A stretch of DNA of 64,000 nt from Burkholderia gladioli (GCF_000959725.1 NZ_CP009323.1:1488001-1552000); one strand, 5' to 3'; shown: positions 17,697-30,153, counted from the first letter of the stretch. The notes: generated by a model not told the origin, from the sequence alone. Translations and numbers: made by a program.

Positions 17697-18028
17697 GCTT
17701 CGCATCGACGCGGCGCACTGTCGCGATCAACAGGATTCACCCACTTCGCCCGGACCGCGCGGATTCGGCCGTTAGTTGCATTCGGGACAAAGCCCCTCAG
17801 ACAGCTATCCACGATGCGGCACATTCTCCTAAACACGCTAAATCGTCTCGGGCCAGCCTCTTGGTGCCGCAGCGCTTCACATGCCGAGCATCCCCAAACA
17901 GCATGGCATTTTAGAGATAGCACTGCGCGCATTACCCATCCGAAAACAGCTAAATCGCCACTCATTTGAGATAAATATGGCGCGACCGGTTGTCGCTATA
18001 GCCAAGGCTCGCTTGCACAATCTGGCGC
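17697..18028. promoter_or_regulatory. Intergenic region between the two HTH paralogues
   Basis: No gene is visible in these 332 bp, which have lower GC than the surroundings. The last 60 bp repeat the boxes found before copy 1: GAGATAAAT (17968-17976), CGGTTGT (17987-17993) and TTGCACAAT (18013-18021), with the same 10- and 19-bp spacing. The rest of the region shows nothing I recognise. Confidence 0.5.
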
Positions 18029-18451
18029 ATGCCGACCCGAGATGAGAAAACGGCGTTTTCGGAACGCCTGAAATTCGCCTTGATGCGCAGCCCGGAAAAA
18101 GTCTCGGGCGCGACCGAACTCGCCCTGCACTTCAACCTGCGGCACCACGGCGAGCACCCGGTCTCGCCGCAGACGGCGCACAAATGGCTGACCGGCCGCA
18201 CCATTCCGACCACCGACAAGCTCGAGACGCTGGCCGGCTGGCTGCGCGTCGACGCGCACTGGCTGCATTACGGGCCGCCGCCCTCGGTAGCCGCGCGCAA
18301 CACGCCGAAGCCGCTGCCGCGCGACGAGAAATACCCGCCCACGCCGGAGACGATCGAGCTGGCCACCAAGATCGAGGCGCTTTCGCCGCATCACCGCTAC
18401 CTGGTGCAGGAGCTGATCGAACAGTTCTACGGCGACGCCTCCGAGCACTGA
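18029..18451 (+). CDS. HTH transcriptional regulator, copy 2 of a tandem pair
   Basis: 140 residues, paralogue of the gene at 17277, with the HTH segment QTAHKWLTGRTIPTTDKLE and the same LHYGPPP and YLVQELIEQFYG endings. It is more GC-rich than copy 1, particularly at third positions, which suggests that copy 1 is newer here or is diverging. It is followed after 30 bp by a strong terminator shared with the convergent yidC. Confidence 0.75.
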   Translation: MPTRDEKTAFSERLKFALMRSPEKVSGATELALHFNLRHHGEHPVSPQTAHKWLTGRTIPTTDKLETLAGWLRVDAHWLHYGPPPSVAARNTPKPLPRDEKYPPTPETIELATKIEALSPHHRYLVQELIEQFYGDASEH

Positions 18452-18481
18452 TCCGCGCAACTTTCCGTTTCCGCCAAGCAT

Positions 18482-18515
18482 AAAAAAACCGCCCGGCTAG
18501 ACCGGGCGGTTTTTC
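18482..18515. terminator. Bidirectional rho-independent terminator (HTH2 / yidC)
   Basis: A 9-bp stem ACCGCCCGG / CCGGGCGGT with a 5-nt loop, flanked by AAAAAAA on the left and TTTTT on the right, so it can end transcription from both convergent genes. Confidence 0.9.
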
Positions 18516-18549
18516 TTCATGCATCCAGCACAGGCAGTTTCCAGCTCGA

Positions 18550-20211
18550 TCAGCTGGCCGCCTTCTTCTTGCCGATGGTGCGCGTGATGTAGTACTGCTG
18601 CGCGATCGACAGCACGTTGTTGACCACGTAGTACAGCACCAGGCCGGCCGGGAAGAAGAAGAACATCACCGAGAACGCGATCGGCATGAACATCATCATC
18701 TTGGCCTGGACCGGGTCCGGCGGCGTCGGGTTCAGGCGCGTCTGCAGGAACATCGAACCGGCCATCAGCACCGGCAGGATGAAGAACGGATCGCGCTGCG
18801 ACAGATCGTGGATCCAGAGAATCCAGGGCGCGCCGCGCATTTCCACCGAGGCCAGCAGCACCCAGTACAGCGAGATGAACACCGGGATCTGGATCACCAC
18901 CGGCAGGCAGCCGCCGAACGGGTTGACCTTCTCCGTCTTGTAGAGCTCCATCAGCGCCGCGTTCATCTTCTGCGGATCGCTCTTGAAGCGCTCGCGCAGC
19001 GCCTGCATGCGCGGCGTGATTTCCTTCATGCGCGCCATCGACTTGTAGCTCGCCGCCGACAGCGGGAAGAACACGGCCTTGATCAGCAGCGTGAGCAGCA
19101 CGATCGACCAGCCCCAGTTGCCCACGTAGCCGTGGATCTTCTGCAGCAGCCAGAACAGCGGCTTGGCGATGATCGTCACCCAGCCGTAATCCTTCACCAG
19201 GTCGAGGCCCGGTGCGATGCCTTCCAGCACGCGCTCCTCTTCCGGGCCGGCGAACAGGCGCGCCGACACGTCGGCCGACTGGCCCGGCTCGATGGTCTTG
19301 ACCTGCTCCTTCACGCCCACGCGGTACAGCGACGGGTCGATCTTCTCGACATAGATGTCGCGCTTGACGCCCTGCTGCGGAATCCAGGCCGACGCGAAGT
19401 AATGCTGGACCATCGCCACCCAGCCGTTGTCGGCCGAGCTGATGTATTCCGCCTTGTTCTTGTCGATGTCGCTGAAGGTGATCTTCTGGAAGTGCTTCTG
19501 GTCGGTGTAGACGGCCGGCCCGAGGAAGGTGTGCGAGAACAGCGGCGTTTCCACCGGCGTGCTGTCGCGCACGATTTCCATGTAGACGGTCGGCGTGACC
19601 GGGGCCGTGCCGACGTTGTCGATCTTGGTGTCGACGCCGATCACGTAGCTGCCGCGCGTGAAGGTATAGGTCTTCACCACCTTCACGCCGCCCTTCTCCT
19701 GCGACTCGAAGGACAGCTTCATGCTGTCCTGGCCGGCCGCCAGCGCGCTGGGGTTGCCCGCCGCCGGCGTGTACAGGTCGTTGTGGTTCGGGAAGTTGCC
19801 GCCCGTCACGCCGGTGCGCGCCAGGTAGGTGTGATCCTTGGTGTGGTCGAACAGCGTGACGAACAGGTCGGGCTGCTTGCCGTCGCCTTCCTTCTTCAGC
19901 GTCAGCTTCGCCAGCGTGCCGCCGCGCGTGTCGATCTCGCCGTCATAGACGTCGGTCGAGAACTTCACCAACTGCGCCTGGGCGATCGGCGCGGTGGAGT
20001 CGGGTGCCGTGGTCGAGGCGGCCGGCAGGGCCGCCGGCGCGCCGCCGGCCGCCGAGGCGCCGCTGCTCGCATCGGTCGAGGAGGCGCCGGTGGTCTGCGT
20101 GACGTTCGGGAAGAACATCGACTGGCGTCCATGGGCACGCTGCCAGTTGTCGTACAGCATGACCGCTGACATGAAGAAGATCACCCATAGGACGGTGCGT
20201 TTGATATCCAT
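18550..20211 (-). CDS. yidC: Membrane protein insertase YidC
   Basis: 553 residues. An N-terminal transmembrane helix ([18 protein letters not shown]) is followed by an Ala/Ser-rich linker and the large periplasmic beta domain. The C-terminal conserved domain of five helices contains [20 protein letters not shown] and [20 protein letters not shown], and ends in a basic tail IGKKKAA. It inserts proteins into the inner membrane with or without SecYEG. It follows yidD after 8 bp, in the normal rpmH-rnpA-yidD-yidC order. Confidence 0.97.
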   Translation of the reverse strand: MDIKRTVLWVIFFMSAVMLYDNWQRAHGRQSMFFPNVTQTTGASSTDASSGASAAGGAPAALPAASTTAPDSTAPIAQAQLVKFSTDVYDGEIDTRGGTLAKLTLKKEGDGKQPDLFVTLFDHTKDHTYLARTGVTGGNFPNHNDLYTPAAGNPSALAAGQDSMKLSFESQEKGGVKVVKTYTFTRGSYVIGVDTKIDNVGTAPVTPTVYMEIVRDSTPVETPLFSHTFLGPAVYTDQKHFQKITFSDIDKNKAEYISSADNGWVAMVQHYFASAWIPQQGVKRDIYVEKIDPSLYRVGVKEQVKTIEPGQSADVSARLFAGPEEERVLEGIAPGLDLVKDYGWVTIIAKPLFWLLQKIHGYVGNWGWSIVLLTLLIKAVFFPLSAASYKSMARMKEITPRMQALRERFKSDPQKMNAALMELYKTEKVNPFGGCLPVVIQIPVFISLYWVLLASVEMRGAPWILWIHDLSQRDPFFILPVLMAGSMFLQTRLNPTPPDPVQAKMMMFMPIAFSVMFFFFPAGLVLYYVVNNVLSIAQQYYITRTIGKKKAAS

Positions 20212-20219
20212 GCGTTGTC

Positions 20220-20486
20220 TCAGAGTCGATGGGACGGCGCTTCAGCGTCGTGGCTGGCGCAAGGACCGGAACGGGCCGGTGGTACCAGATCGATGCCGCC
20301 GGCGGAAAAAGGATGGCAGCGGCACAGGCGCCTGGCGGCCAGGTAGGTGCCGCGCGCGGCGCCATGATACTGGATTGCCTCGCGCGCGTAATCCGAACAG
20401 GAAGGGTAAAAACGGCAACGGCTGCCGAGGAAAGGACTCACGGCAACCTTGTAGAAACGCAGCAACGCGATCAAAACCGTTTGCAT
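20220..20486 (-). CDS. yidD: Membrane protein insertion efficiency factor YidD
   Basis: 88 residues with the YidD signature [20 protein letters not shown] and [15 protein letters not shown], including the conserved cysteines. YidD aids YidC-dependent insertion. It sits between rnpA and yidC as usual; the last 15 residues are a variable tail. Confidence 0.95.
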   Translation of the reverse strand: MQTVLIALLRFYKVAVSPFLGSRCRFYPSCSDYAREAIQYHGAARGTYLAARRLCRCHPFSAGGIDLVPPARSGPCASHDAEAPSHRL

Positions 20487-20564
20487 AGCAGTCGGCGCCT
20501 GCGCGCCGCCATGTGGCCGGACATATCCTCGGGATGCATCCGGCCCGTACCTCGTGGGGAAAGC

Positions 20565-20969
20565 TCAGTCCGCCGCGGGCTTCGCGGGCCCGCGGCGCAC
20601 GACCTCGCGCGCCGCCTTGTCCAGCAGCTCGCGGATCTCGCCCTCGCACAACGCGGCGAGCGGCGCGGACGCCGCGCTCGGCATCGCCTTCGCGTCGAAG
20701 CGCGTATGCAGCCGCAGCAGCAGGTCCCAGCCGGCGAACTCGGCGCGCCGCCGGCGAAACGCGTCGCGGGCGAGGCGCTTCACCAGGTTGCGCGTGACCG
20801 CGCGCGGCGCATACTTCTTGCCGATCACCAGGCCCAGACGCGCGTCGCCGCCCGTCGGCTTGCCGTAGATCACGAAGTGCGCGCTGCGCCGCCAGGGCCG
20901 CAAACGAAAAACGGATGAGAACTCATCCGTTTTCAGAAGCCGCGCGGCTTTCGGGAAGGTCGCGCCCAC
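20565..20969 (-). CDS. rnpA: Ribonuclease P protein component
   Basis: About 134 residues with [18 protein letters not shown] at the start and the RNase P signature [20 protein letters not shown] followed by [12 protein letters not shown]. It is the protein cofactor of the RNA enzyme that matures tRNA 5' ends. No ATG lies at the right place: the in-frame ATG at 21107 is inside rpmH. I use the GTG at 20969; a TTG at 20975 is equally possible. There is no strong ribosome site, so coupling to rpmH translation is likely. Confidence 0.93.
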   Translation of the reverse strand: MGATFPKAARLLKTDEFSSVFRLRPWRRSAHFVIYGKPTGGDARLGLVIGKKYAPRAVTRNLVKRLARDAFRRRRAEFAGWDLLLRLHTRFDAKAMPSAASAPLAALCEGEIRELLDKAAREVVRRGPAKPAAD

Positions 20970-21048
20970 CAGCAACGGATCGATGCCGGGGCCTGCGACT
21001 GCGTTGCCCGCATCGCCGCGCACGGCACACACGGCGTATCGCCCGCCC

Positions 21049-21183
21049 TTAGATGGCCAGGCGCTTGCGACCCTTCGCGCGACGTGCGTTGATGACCTTG
21101 CGGCCACCCGCCGTCTTCATGCGGACGCGGAAGCCATGGGTACGCTTGCGACGCGTGACGGAAGGTTGGTAGGTACGTTTCAT
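21049..21183 (-). CDS. rpmH: 50S ribosomal protein L34
   Basis: 44 residues, [19 protein letters not shown] onward to [10 protein letters not shown], the full L34 sequence. It starts the rpmH-rnpA-yidD-yidC operon and is divergent from dnaA. Confidence 0.97.
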
Positions 21184-21613
21184 GTTGCTCTCACTTTGAC
21201 GAGAATATCGGTAATCAGGGACCGCGTGCCCGATCCTTCAGGCCACCGGGCGAACGCAATCGCCGAAAATCTAGGATTGGTTTTCGCGGAACCCGCTATT
21301 TAAACCGTTTTTCTGTGGACGGTCAATACTTTAGGCCCTGCCTCGGCCCCATTTCCGCGTCCGCCCCCGCGATCCTGTGCCCACCCGCCCGATCGCCCCT
21401 CCCCTGTGGATAACTCCCGCGACGCACGCTTTTGGCGGTAGAATCTCGCCTTATCTCCAGGAATCCCGCACGCCGCTCCGGCCCGTCCTGTGCCCGAAAC
21501 CCTTGTGGCACCAGCCTCCGGAGCATGCTCGCTCGGCCGCACCGGGCCTTGTTGCCAATCCGCGACAAGGGCGGCCTCGTGCCGCTGTGCAACCCAAGAA
21601 CGACAGCAACTCA
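21184..21613. promoter_or_regulatory. rpmH-dnaA divergent intergenic region
   Basis: 430 bp without a gene. It contains one perfect DnaA box, TGTGGATAA at 21405-21413, and a weak TGTGGACGG near 21313, followed by GGCGGTAGAATC-like sequence (about 21434) that could serve as a dnaA -10 region. A short AT-rich stretch lies around 21296-21310. One perfect box fits DnaA autoregulation of dnaA better than a full origin. Confidence 0.6.
21405..21413 (-). promoter_or_regulatory. DnaA box (perfect consensus)
   Basis: TGTGGATAA, reverse complement of TTATCCACA, about 200 bp before the dnaA start. Confidence 0.75.
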
Positions 21614-23197
21614 ATGAACGAATTCTGGCAACACTGTTCCGCCCTGCTGGAGCGTGAATTGACGCCCCAACAGTACGTGACGTGGATAAAACCGCTGGCG
21701 CCGGTGGCCTTCGACGCCTCCGCGCACACCTTGTCCATTGCCGCCCCCAACCGCTTCAAGCTCGACTGGGTGAAGAGCCAGTTCTCGGGCCGGATCTCCG
21801 ATCTGGCCCGCGATTTCTGGAACGCGCCGATCGACGTGCAGTTCGTGCTCGACCCGAAGGCCGGCGCGCGCAGCGCCGCGCCTTCGGTCGCGCCGCGCCC
21901 GTCGGTGGCCGCCACCGGCACCGCGCCGGCACCCGAGGCGGCCATGCCGGCCGCCGCTCCGGTGCGGCAGGCCGCGCCGAACCCGGCCGTGGCCGCCGCG
22001 CAAGCCGCCCAGGCGGCCGCGCATGCCGCGGCCCAGGCCGCCGCGCTGAACGCCGACGACGCCGCCGATCTCGACCTGCCCAGCCTGACCGCCCACGAGG
22101 CCGCCGCCGGCCGCCGCACCTGGCGACCCGGCGCGAACGCGCCGGCCGGCGGCGACGCGGCCGACTCGACCTACGAGCGCTCCAAGCTGAACCCGGTCCT
22201 GACCTTCGACAATTTCGTCACCGGTAAGGCCAACCAGCTGGCGCGCGCCGCGGCCATCCAGGTGGCCGACAACCCGGGTGTGTCCTACAACCCGCTATTC
22301 CTTTACGGCGGCGTGGGCCTGGGCAAGACCCACCTGATCCACGCGATCGGCAACCAGCTGCTGCTCGACAAGGCCGGCGCGCGAATCCGCTACATCCACG
22401 CCGAGCAATACGTCTCGGACGTGGTGAAGGCCTACCAGCGCAAGGCCTTCGACGATTTCAAGCGTTATTACCACTCGCTGGACCTGCTGCTGATCGACGA
22501 CATCCAGTTCTTCTCGGGCAAGTCGCGCACGCAGGAAGAGTTCTTCTACGCGTTCGAGGCGCTGGTCGCCAACAAGGCGCAGGTGATCATCACCAGCGAT
22601 ACCTACCCGAAGGAAATCTCAGGCATCGACGACCGCCTGATCTCGCGCTTCGACTCCGGCCTGACGGTGGCGATCGAGCCGCCCGAGCTGGAAATGCGCG
22701 TGGCGATCCTGATGCGCAAGGCGCAATCGGAAGGCGTGAACCTGTCCGAGGACGTGGCCTTCTTCGTGGCCAAGCACCTGCGCTCGAACGTGCGCGAGCT
22801 GGAAGGCGCGCTGCGCAAGATCCTCGCGTACTCGAAGTTCCATGGCCGCGAGATCACCATCGAGCTGACCAAGGAAGCGCTGAAGGACCTGCTGACGGTG
22901 CAGAACCGGCAGATCTCGGTCGAGAACATCCAGAAGACCGTCGCCGACTTCTACAACATCAAGGTCGCCGACATGTACTCGAAGAAGCGGCCCGCCAATA
23001 TCGCGCGGCCGCGCCAGATCGCCATGTACCTGGCCAAGGAACTGACGCAGAAGAGCCTGCCCGAGATCGGCGAGCTGTTCGGCGGGCGCGACCACACCAC
23101 CGTGCTGCACGCGGTGCGCAAGATCGCCGACGAACGCAGCAAGGATGCCCAGCTGAACCACGAGCTGCACGTGCTGGAACAGACGCTGAAGGGTTGA
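21614..23197 (+). CDS. dnaA: Chromosomal replication initiator DnaA
   Basis: 527 residues. Domain I begins [20 protein letters not shown]. Domain II is a long Ala/Pro-rich linker (about residues 95-185). The AAA+ domain has Walker [16 protein letters not shown] and Walker [11 protein letters not shown], and domain IV has the box-binding signature [18 protein letters not shown]. It opens oriC and loads DnaB. The start at 21614 gives the standard N-terminus although the frame is open upstream. Confidence 0.98.
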   Translation: MNEFWQHCSALLERELTPQQYVTWIKPLAPVAFDASAHTLSIAAPNRFKLDWVKSQFSGRISDLARDFWNAPIDVQFVLDPKAGARSAAPSVAPRPSVAATGTAPAPEAAMPAAAPVRQAAPNPAVAAAQAAQAAAHAAAQAAALNADDAADLDLPSLTAHEAAAGRRTWRPGANAPAGGDAADSTYERSKLNPVLTFDNFVTGKANQLARAAAIQVADNPGVSYNPLFLYGGVGLGKTHLIHAIGNQLLLDKAGARIRYIHAEQYVSDVVKAYQRKAFDDFKRYYHSLDLLLIDDIQFFSGKSRTQEEFFYAFEALVANKAQVIITSDTYPKEISGIDDRLISRFDSGLTVAIEPPELEMRVAILMRKAQSEGVNLSEDVAFFVAKHLRSNVRELEGALRKILAYSKFHGREITIELTKEALKDLLTVQNRQISVENIQKTVADFYNIKVADMYSKKRPANIARPRQIAMYLAKELTQKSLPEIGELFGGRDHTTVLHAVRKIADERSKDAQLNHELHVLEQTLKG

Positions 23198-23391
23198 ATG
23201 CCGCGCGCATCGCGAATCCCGGCGGGACTCGCACGCGCGCGCGATGAATACGCCGATCCGGGTGAATTTAAAAGGGGCGGTTCTGTTTTGAGGCACAATA
23301 CAGGTTTGTGACCGCCCGGGCGGCGGGTAGACAGCGGCCCGCCGGGCGGGCTTGCGTGGCTTGCAGGCCGTTAATTCAACGAAGGAACTCT

Positions 23392-24498
23392 ATGCAACTG
23401 GTCAAGACCGAACGAGACACCCTCCTCAGGCCGCTGCAAACGGTAAGCGGTATCGTCGAACGCCGCCATACGCTGCCGATCCTCGCGAACCTGCTGATCA
23501 CGAAGACGGGCTCCGACGTATCGTTCCTGTCGACCGACCTCGAGCTGCAGATCACCACGCGCGCCGATTTCGGCGTGGGCGGCGAACAGGTCGCGACCAC
23601 GGTGGCTGCCCGCAAGCTGCTGGACATCCTGCGCGCGATGCCTGACGGGCAAGTGACGCTGTCGCTGGCCGACAAGCGCCTGACCGTGCAATCGGGCAAG
23701 AGCCGCTTCGCCCTGCAGACGCTGGCCGCCGACGAGTTCCCGACGGTCGCGCAATCGAAGGATTTCGGCGCGAGCCTGGCGGTGCCGCAGAAGGCGTTCC
23801 GCCAGTTGCTGGGCATGGTGTACTTCGCGATGGCGCAGCAGGACATCCGCTACTACCTGAACGGCATGCTGCTGGTGGTGGACGGCGACCAGCTGATGGC
23901 CGTGGCCACCGACGGCCACCGCCTGGCCTATTCCTCGATGAAGATCGAGGGCGGCGCCTTCCCGCGCCAGGAAGTGATCGTGCCGCGCAAGACGATTCTC
24001 GAGCTGCAACGCCTGCTCGAGGACATCGACGACACGGTCAAGATCGACATCGCGCAGACGCAGGCCAAGTTCACCTTCGGCCAGGTCGAGCTGGTGTCGA
24101 AGCTGGTGGAGGGCAAGTTCCCCGACTTCCAGCGCGTGATCCCGAAGGCGCACAAGAACACCTTCACGATCGGCCGCGAGGAACTGCAGCGTTCGCTGCA
24201 GCGCGCCGCGATCCTGACCTCCGACAAGTTCAAGGGCGTGCGCTGCATCATCGCGCCGGGCCAGTTGAAGATCATGTCGACCAATGCCGACCAGGAAGAG
24301 GCGCAGGAAGAACTCGAGATCGCCTACCAGGGCGACACGGTGGACATCGGCTTCAACGTCACCTACCTGCTCGACGTGCTCGCGAACCTCAAGGTGGACA
24401 ACATCGAGGTGAGCCTGGGCGACGCCAGCTCGAGCGCGCTGATCACCGTTCCCGAGAACGACGAATTCAAGTACGTGGTGATGCCGATGCGCATCTGA
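23392..24498 (+). CDS. dnaN: DNA polymerase III beta sliding clamp
   Basis: 368 residues starting MQLVKTERDTLLRPLQTVSG with HTLPILANLLI and ending EFKYVVMPMRI, the C-terminal clamp signature. Three repeats form the ring that tethers polymerase III. AAGGA lies 7 bp before the ATG. A 194-bp gap separates it from dnaA and could hold a separate promoter. Confidence 0.98.
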   Translation: MQLVKTERDTLLRPLQTVSGIVERRHTLPILANLLITKTGSDVSFLSTDLELQITTRADFGVGGEQVATTVAARKLLDILRAMPDGQVTLSLADKRLTVQSGKSRFALQTLAADEFPTVAQSKDFGASLAVPQKAFRQLLGMVYFAMAQQDIRYYLNGMLLVVDGDQLMAVATDGHRLAYSSMKIEGGAFPRQEVIVPRKTILELQRLLEDIDDTVKIDIAQTQAKFTFGQVELVSKLVEGKFPDFQRVIPKAHKNTFTIGREELQRSLQRAAILTSDKFKGVRCIIAPGQLKIMSTNADQEEAQEELEIAYQGDTVDIGFNVTYLLDVLANLKVDNIEVSLGDASSSALITVPENDEFKYVVMPMRI

Positions 24499-24520
24499 GG
24501 CATTCGACACACCGGACACA

Positions 24521-24552
24521 CCAAGGGGCGCCACGCCCCTTTGGCGTTTTTA
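24521..24552 (+). terminator. Probable terminator after dnaN
   Basis: A CCAAGGGGC...GCCCCTTTGG hairpin followed by CGTTTTTAT just after the dnaN stop; the stem has a one-base bulge. Confidence 0.5.
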
Positions 24553-24639
24553 TGGCACAGACGGGCTCGCACCCGGCCAGCCGATTCGCGACTGTTTTCC
24601 CTCCCATTTCGTACCCGAAGCGGCGAGCCAGCACCGTGA

Positions 24640-27201
<2,562 letters not shown>

Positions 27202-27300
27202 GGGGTGATCCTAATGCAGGGTGCTAGATCATATACGGCTAGTGCGATGGTCTACGACTGCTGAATTAGGTTGTGGAAGCCAGCTATCCTGGCCGCGAAT

Positions 27301-27356
27301 ACTCTGACATTGCATTCGCAATGCGAAGGTCGGGAGTTCGATCCCGTCTTCCCTAT
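27301..27356 (+). other. tRNA-3'-end-like fragment at the island edge
   Basis: The sequence has a CATTGC-ATTC-GCAATG hairpin, then AAGGTCGGGAGTTCGATCCC, which looks like a variable loop and T arm, and then GTCTTCCCTATC. The 5' half does not fold as a normal tRNA and the anticodon loop is only 4 nt. It may be a tRNA remnant or attachment-site scar at the left end of the accessory island. Confidence 0.3.
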
Positions 27357-27451
27357 CATGAATATCAAAAGGGGTTACAGGTGATTTACCCGCAACCCCT
27401 TTTATCTTTTCTGAAAGAGATACCAGACGGTGATGAAACCATGTCAGGCTG

Positions 27452-29239
27452 TCACGACGTCAAAGCGCCCCCAAATGCCTTGACAGTATCCTCGCTATCG
27501 CGCCCCGACACGGCCTTGCCCGTGGCCTGCTCAATGAGATTCAGTAATGCACCGGCGCGCAGGCGGATGAAGGCGTCAAAGTCGTCCGCCCGGAGAACCG
27601 GCGCCGGAATGACGTGCGAAACCAGGAACTCGTCCAAGCTGTGCGGCGGCACTTGCTTGGCCTTTTCAATACGGCCCAGGTAGACGCTGGGCGCATCACC
27701 GCTGATGAATCGATTAGTGCCCGCGGCAAGCGGTGCCTTGTTGACCACACTGTTCCACTTGTCCTTGGGCAACTTCTGCTTTTCGCACCAAGCGCGCGGA
27801 AAGATGTGGTGAATGTCGATGGCGTTGTTGAAGTAGGTATTCAGGTCGATGGGCGTACCACTGACAAAATCGCGCCCACCGTGCTTCATCAAGAGAGTGG
27901 CCAGGCCCTTGTAGGCCGCCGCTAGACGGCTCTGTAACGATAGCAGGCGGGTGGGGGCAAAATTTGCGTCGCGTACCGTGCGCGGTTCCGCACCGCCGTC
28001 AATCCAGGCAACGACATCTTGAATGTCCATTGCGAAGCGTGTCTCGTTGGCACCCCCGTACAACTCACCCAGCACGCCGCTCCAGTACCAGCGAAGCAGG
28101 CTCTGCTTGACGCTATGCAGCGTCGTCCGGTCGCCCAGCTGCGCGCAAATGGCGGCCAAGGGGACCAACTGCGTGGCGTAAGGCAAGCCGCGCTCGTCAA
28201 AGATCTTCTCTTCGGCCAGCAGTTCGGCGGCACGCTTAAAGCCCAACTCCAGCGCAGCTTCCAGTGCCTTGAAATCACCCAGATTCAGCTTTAGCACGTC
28301 AGCACGCTTGCAGCTAACCGCGGTCTTCTGCGCCAGGTGTCGCCGGTAGCTGGCCAGCAGGGTGATAGCCGTCAGAAAGCTCGTGCCATCCACCGCCTCC
28401 AGCACGTCGTGCTTGGCAGTCAACCGCTCACGACGGGCATCCCAGTCGTCGCGCAGGTTGAATTCGTCGGCAGCAAAAGTGGCCGTCATCAGCTCGAATA
28501 CAGTGAGCGTCACTCCGCCGGTGTTCACTTTCTCAAACACCTGGCATACGGCTTCGCGGGGGGTGTCTTGAGTCAACTCGATGGCCGGCACTTTAAACTG
28601 TTGAAAGCGCAGCCAGATCTCGTTGCGGAACTTCTGCATGAACTGCATCGTCTCCGCATCGAACTGGTGATGCGCACTGAAGCCGCTCTCCCAAATCATG
28701 AAGCCTTGAATGTCGAACAGCAGCGCGACTGGGAATATGCGCTGGGCATACTGAAGGTCGGGCGTACTGACATCCAATTCAACCTTGCGGCCAAAATCCG
28801 TGGTGATCTGCTGAGTCTCGGGAACCGATATCACGGCCTCCTCTCGGTCAGCGTCTGGATCCAGGCACTTGGCCATGTCGAGGAAGTAAAGCCGAGAAAT
28901 GTCCGCACCTTTCTCCGTGCGCGTCGGCACCGGCTGGCCGCTGCGCAGCGACAGATACATGGAGGTCAGGCGCTGCTGGCCATCGAGCACCAAAGTCTTG
29001 GGCTTGGGTGCCGGCTGGAGATGCACCCCCGCGAACAGCCGCGGCTTAAAAGGCACGCCCCCCGCTTCAAGGAACATGACCGCCCCGATGGGATAAGACA
29101 GCGAAAGGCTCGCAATCAGTGAGCGGATGTGGTTGTCGTCCCAGACCCAGCCGCGCTGAAAATCGGGAAGCTGAATTTGGCCGGCAGCGATGCCGTCGAG
29201 AACATCCTTAAGCGCTGGCTCTGCGGTACGGAAACTCAT
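27452..29239 (-). CDS. DUF262/DUF1524 (GmrSD-like) nuclease
   Basis: 595 residues. The N-terminal DUF262 ParB-like domain has the sequence QLPDFQRGWVWDDNHIRSLI and the nucleotide-binding motif LVLDGQQRLTSMYL near residues 84-97. The C-terminal DUF1524 HNH domain has AIDIHHIFPRAWCEKQKLPK and ends NRFISGDAPSVYLGRIEKA. This is the GmrSD type IV restriction architecture in one polypeptide, which in known members cuts modified phage DNA. The ATG overlaps the stop of a small ribbon-helix-helix gene. GC is lower than the core genome. Confidence 0.82.
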   Translation of the reverse strand: MSFRTAEPALKDVLDGIAAGQIQLPDFQRGWVWDDNHIRSLIASLSLSYPIGAVMFLEAGGVPFKPRLFAGVHLQPAPKPKTLVLDGQQRLTSMYLSLRSGQPVPTRTEKGADISRLYFLDMAKCLDPDADREEAVISVPETQQITTDFGRKVELDVSTPDLQYAQRIFPVALLFDIQGFMIWESGFSAHHQFDAETMQFMQKFRNEIWLRFQQFKVPAIELTQDTPREAVCQVFEKVNTGGVTLTVFELMTATFAADEFNLRDDWDARRERLTAKHDVLEAVDGTSFLTAITLLASYRRHLAQKTAVSCKRADVLKLNLGDFKALEAALELGFKRAAELLAEEKIFDERGLPYATQLVPLAAICAQLGDRTTLHSVKQSLLRWYWSGVLGELYGGANETRFAMDIQDVVAWIDGGAEPRTVRDANFAPTRLLSLQSRLAAAYKGLATLLMKHGGRDFVSGTPIDLNTYFNNAIDIHHIFPRAWCEKQKLPKDKWNSVVNKAPLAAGTNRFISGDAPSVYLGRIEKAKQVPPHSLDEFLVSHVIPAPVLRADDFDAFIRLRAGALLNLIEQATGKAVSGRDSEDTVKAFGGALTS

Positions 29240-29418
29240 GTGGTCTGCCTCTCGATTACGACTGTAGATACGAGCGCAGACATCCTCATGCCGCGCAGCG
29301 CTGTGATTTTGGTAAGACGATCCTTGTCGAGTGCATCAAGGCGAACAGTGACAGTCGCCCTGGCAAGCTCCCTTTGTATGGAATTATGCCGTACCTTTCC
29401 AAAGAGAGCGGTTATCAC
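29236..29418 (-). CDS. Small ribbon-helix-helix (CopG/Arc-like) protein
   Basis: 60 residues. The segment TVTVRLDALDKDRLTKITAL followed by RGMRMSALVSTVVIE has the strand-turn-helix-helix pattern of CopG/Arc DNA-binding proteins. It starts with GTG at 29418 with only a weak ribosome site and its stop overlaps the DUF262 nuclease ATG (ATGA). It may be a repressor or antitoxin for the nuclease. No HMM evidence is available, so the call rests on this pattern and the coupling. Confidence 0.55.
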   Translation of the reverse strand: MITALFGKVRHNSIQRELARATVTVRLDALDKDRLTKITALRGMRMSALVSTVVIERQTT

Positions 29419-29472
29419 TCAAGGCCCGACTCAACAACGGCCCGCCACGCTCAACGCCACTTGCGGTTTTAC

Positions 29473-29600
29473 GAACCGGTTCACCAACTAACGAACATGC
29501 GGCAAAGAGCATCGACGGTATTAATTTGGAAAAAAAATACAGTAAGCTTGTGCAGCATTCCGCGCACCGCCGTCGATACCTATCTTGAATGTTCCGCATT
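29473..29600 (+). repeat. Direct repeat unit A upstream of lipoprotein 1
   Basis: This stretch matches 31643-31765 over most of its length, sharing ACATGCGGCAAAGAGCATC-like and CAGTAAGCTTGT blocks. Both copies lie just before a DUF3304-type gene, so it is the promoter end of a duplicated unit. Confidence 0.6.
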
Positions 29601-29673
29601 ACCAGCGTCGCGTCCTTTGGCAACAATCAATAAGCATCCAACCTAATCACGACATCTGCCGCTTAGAACGCAC

Positions 29674-30153
29674 ATGATGACCCTTGCCAAATTTCGGAGC
29701 CCGATATTTATAGCAGTGTTTTCGAGCTTTACTCTAGCCGCATGCGCCAGTGTCATGGATGATCAACGTGCCGGAAGTGAGCAAACTCTCGCGATGGTGC
29801 CGGCCAATCACACCAACCGCTACACGGTAGGCATCTATGTTGACAAGCATTGGGCCGGGGGAGTGAACCCTCAGGCTGGCGGCACAAAGTCGACATGCGG
29901 CTTCCCCGGCATGAAGGACTGGAGCAAGCCCGTTACCGTTACATGGGTATGGGGAACAGAGGAAGATCCAGCAACCAAGGCAATCACAATGCCTCGTGAA
30001 AAACATAGCGTCCAGGTCAACTTTCCTGCTGGCGGCCCACACCGCGATCTCGACTGGCATAAATCGGATGCCTACCTGTGTGTCATCCTGCGAGACCTCA
30101 ACACGGCCGAGTTAGCATTTTCTCCAACCGGATCGGGTTGTATGAGCAAGTGA
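29674..30153 (+). CDS. DUF3304-type lipoprotein 1 (probable Tle1 immunity)
   Basis: 159 residues. A lipoprotein signal ends in LAAC (lipid-modified Cys at about residue 24). The mature part contains MVPANHTNRYTVGIYVDKHW, PGMKDWSKPVTVTW and SDAYLCVILRDLNTAELAFS. The pattern matches DUF3304 proteins, which commonly neighbour Tle1/DUF2235 type VI lipases and act as periplasmic immunity lipoproteins in characterised cases. First of four paralogues; it has CGFPG where the others have CCFPG or CCFPS. The start could be either of two adjacent ATGs. Confidence 0.75.
   Translation: MMTLAKFRSPIFIAVFSSFTLAACASVMDDQRAGSEQTLAMVPANHTNRYTVGIYVDKHWAGGVNPQAGGTKSTCGFPGMKDWSKPVTVTWVWGTEEDPATKAITMPREKHSVQVNFPAGGPHRDLDWHKSDAYLCVILRDLNTAELAFSPTGSGCMSK

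Noticed and set aside
21184..21613. rpmH-dnaA gap as the main oriC
   Set aside because: Only one perfect DnaA box and no trio tract or long AT-rich segment; the strand-composition change appears further right. Kept as a dnaA regulatory region, though gene orientation would favour it.
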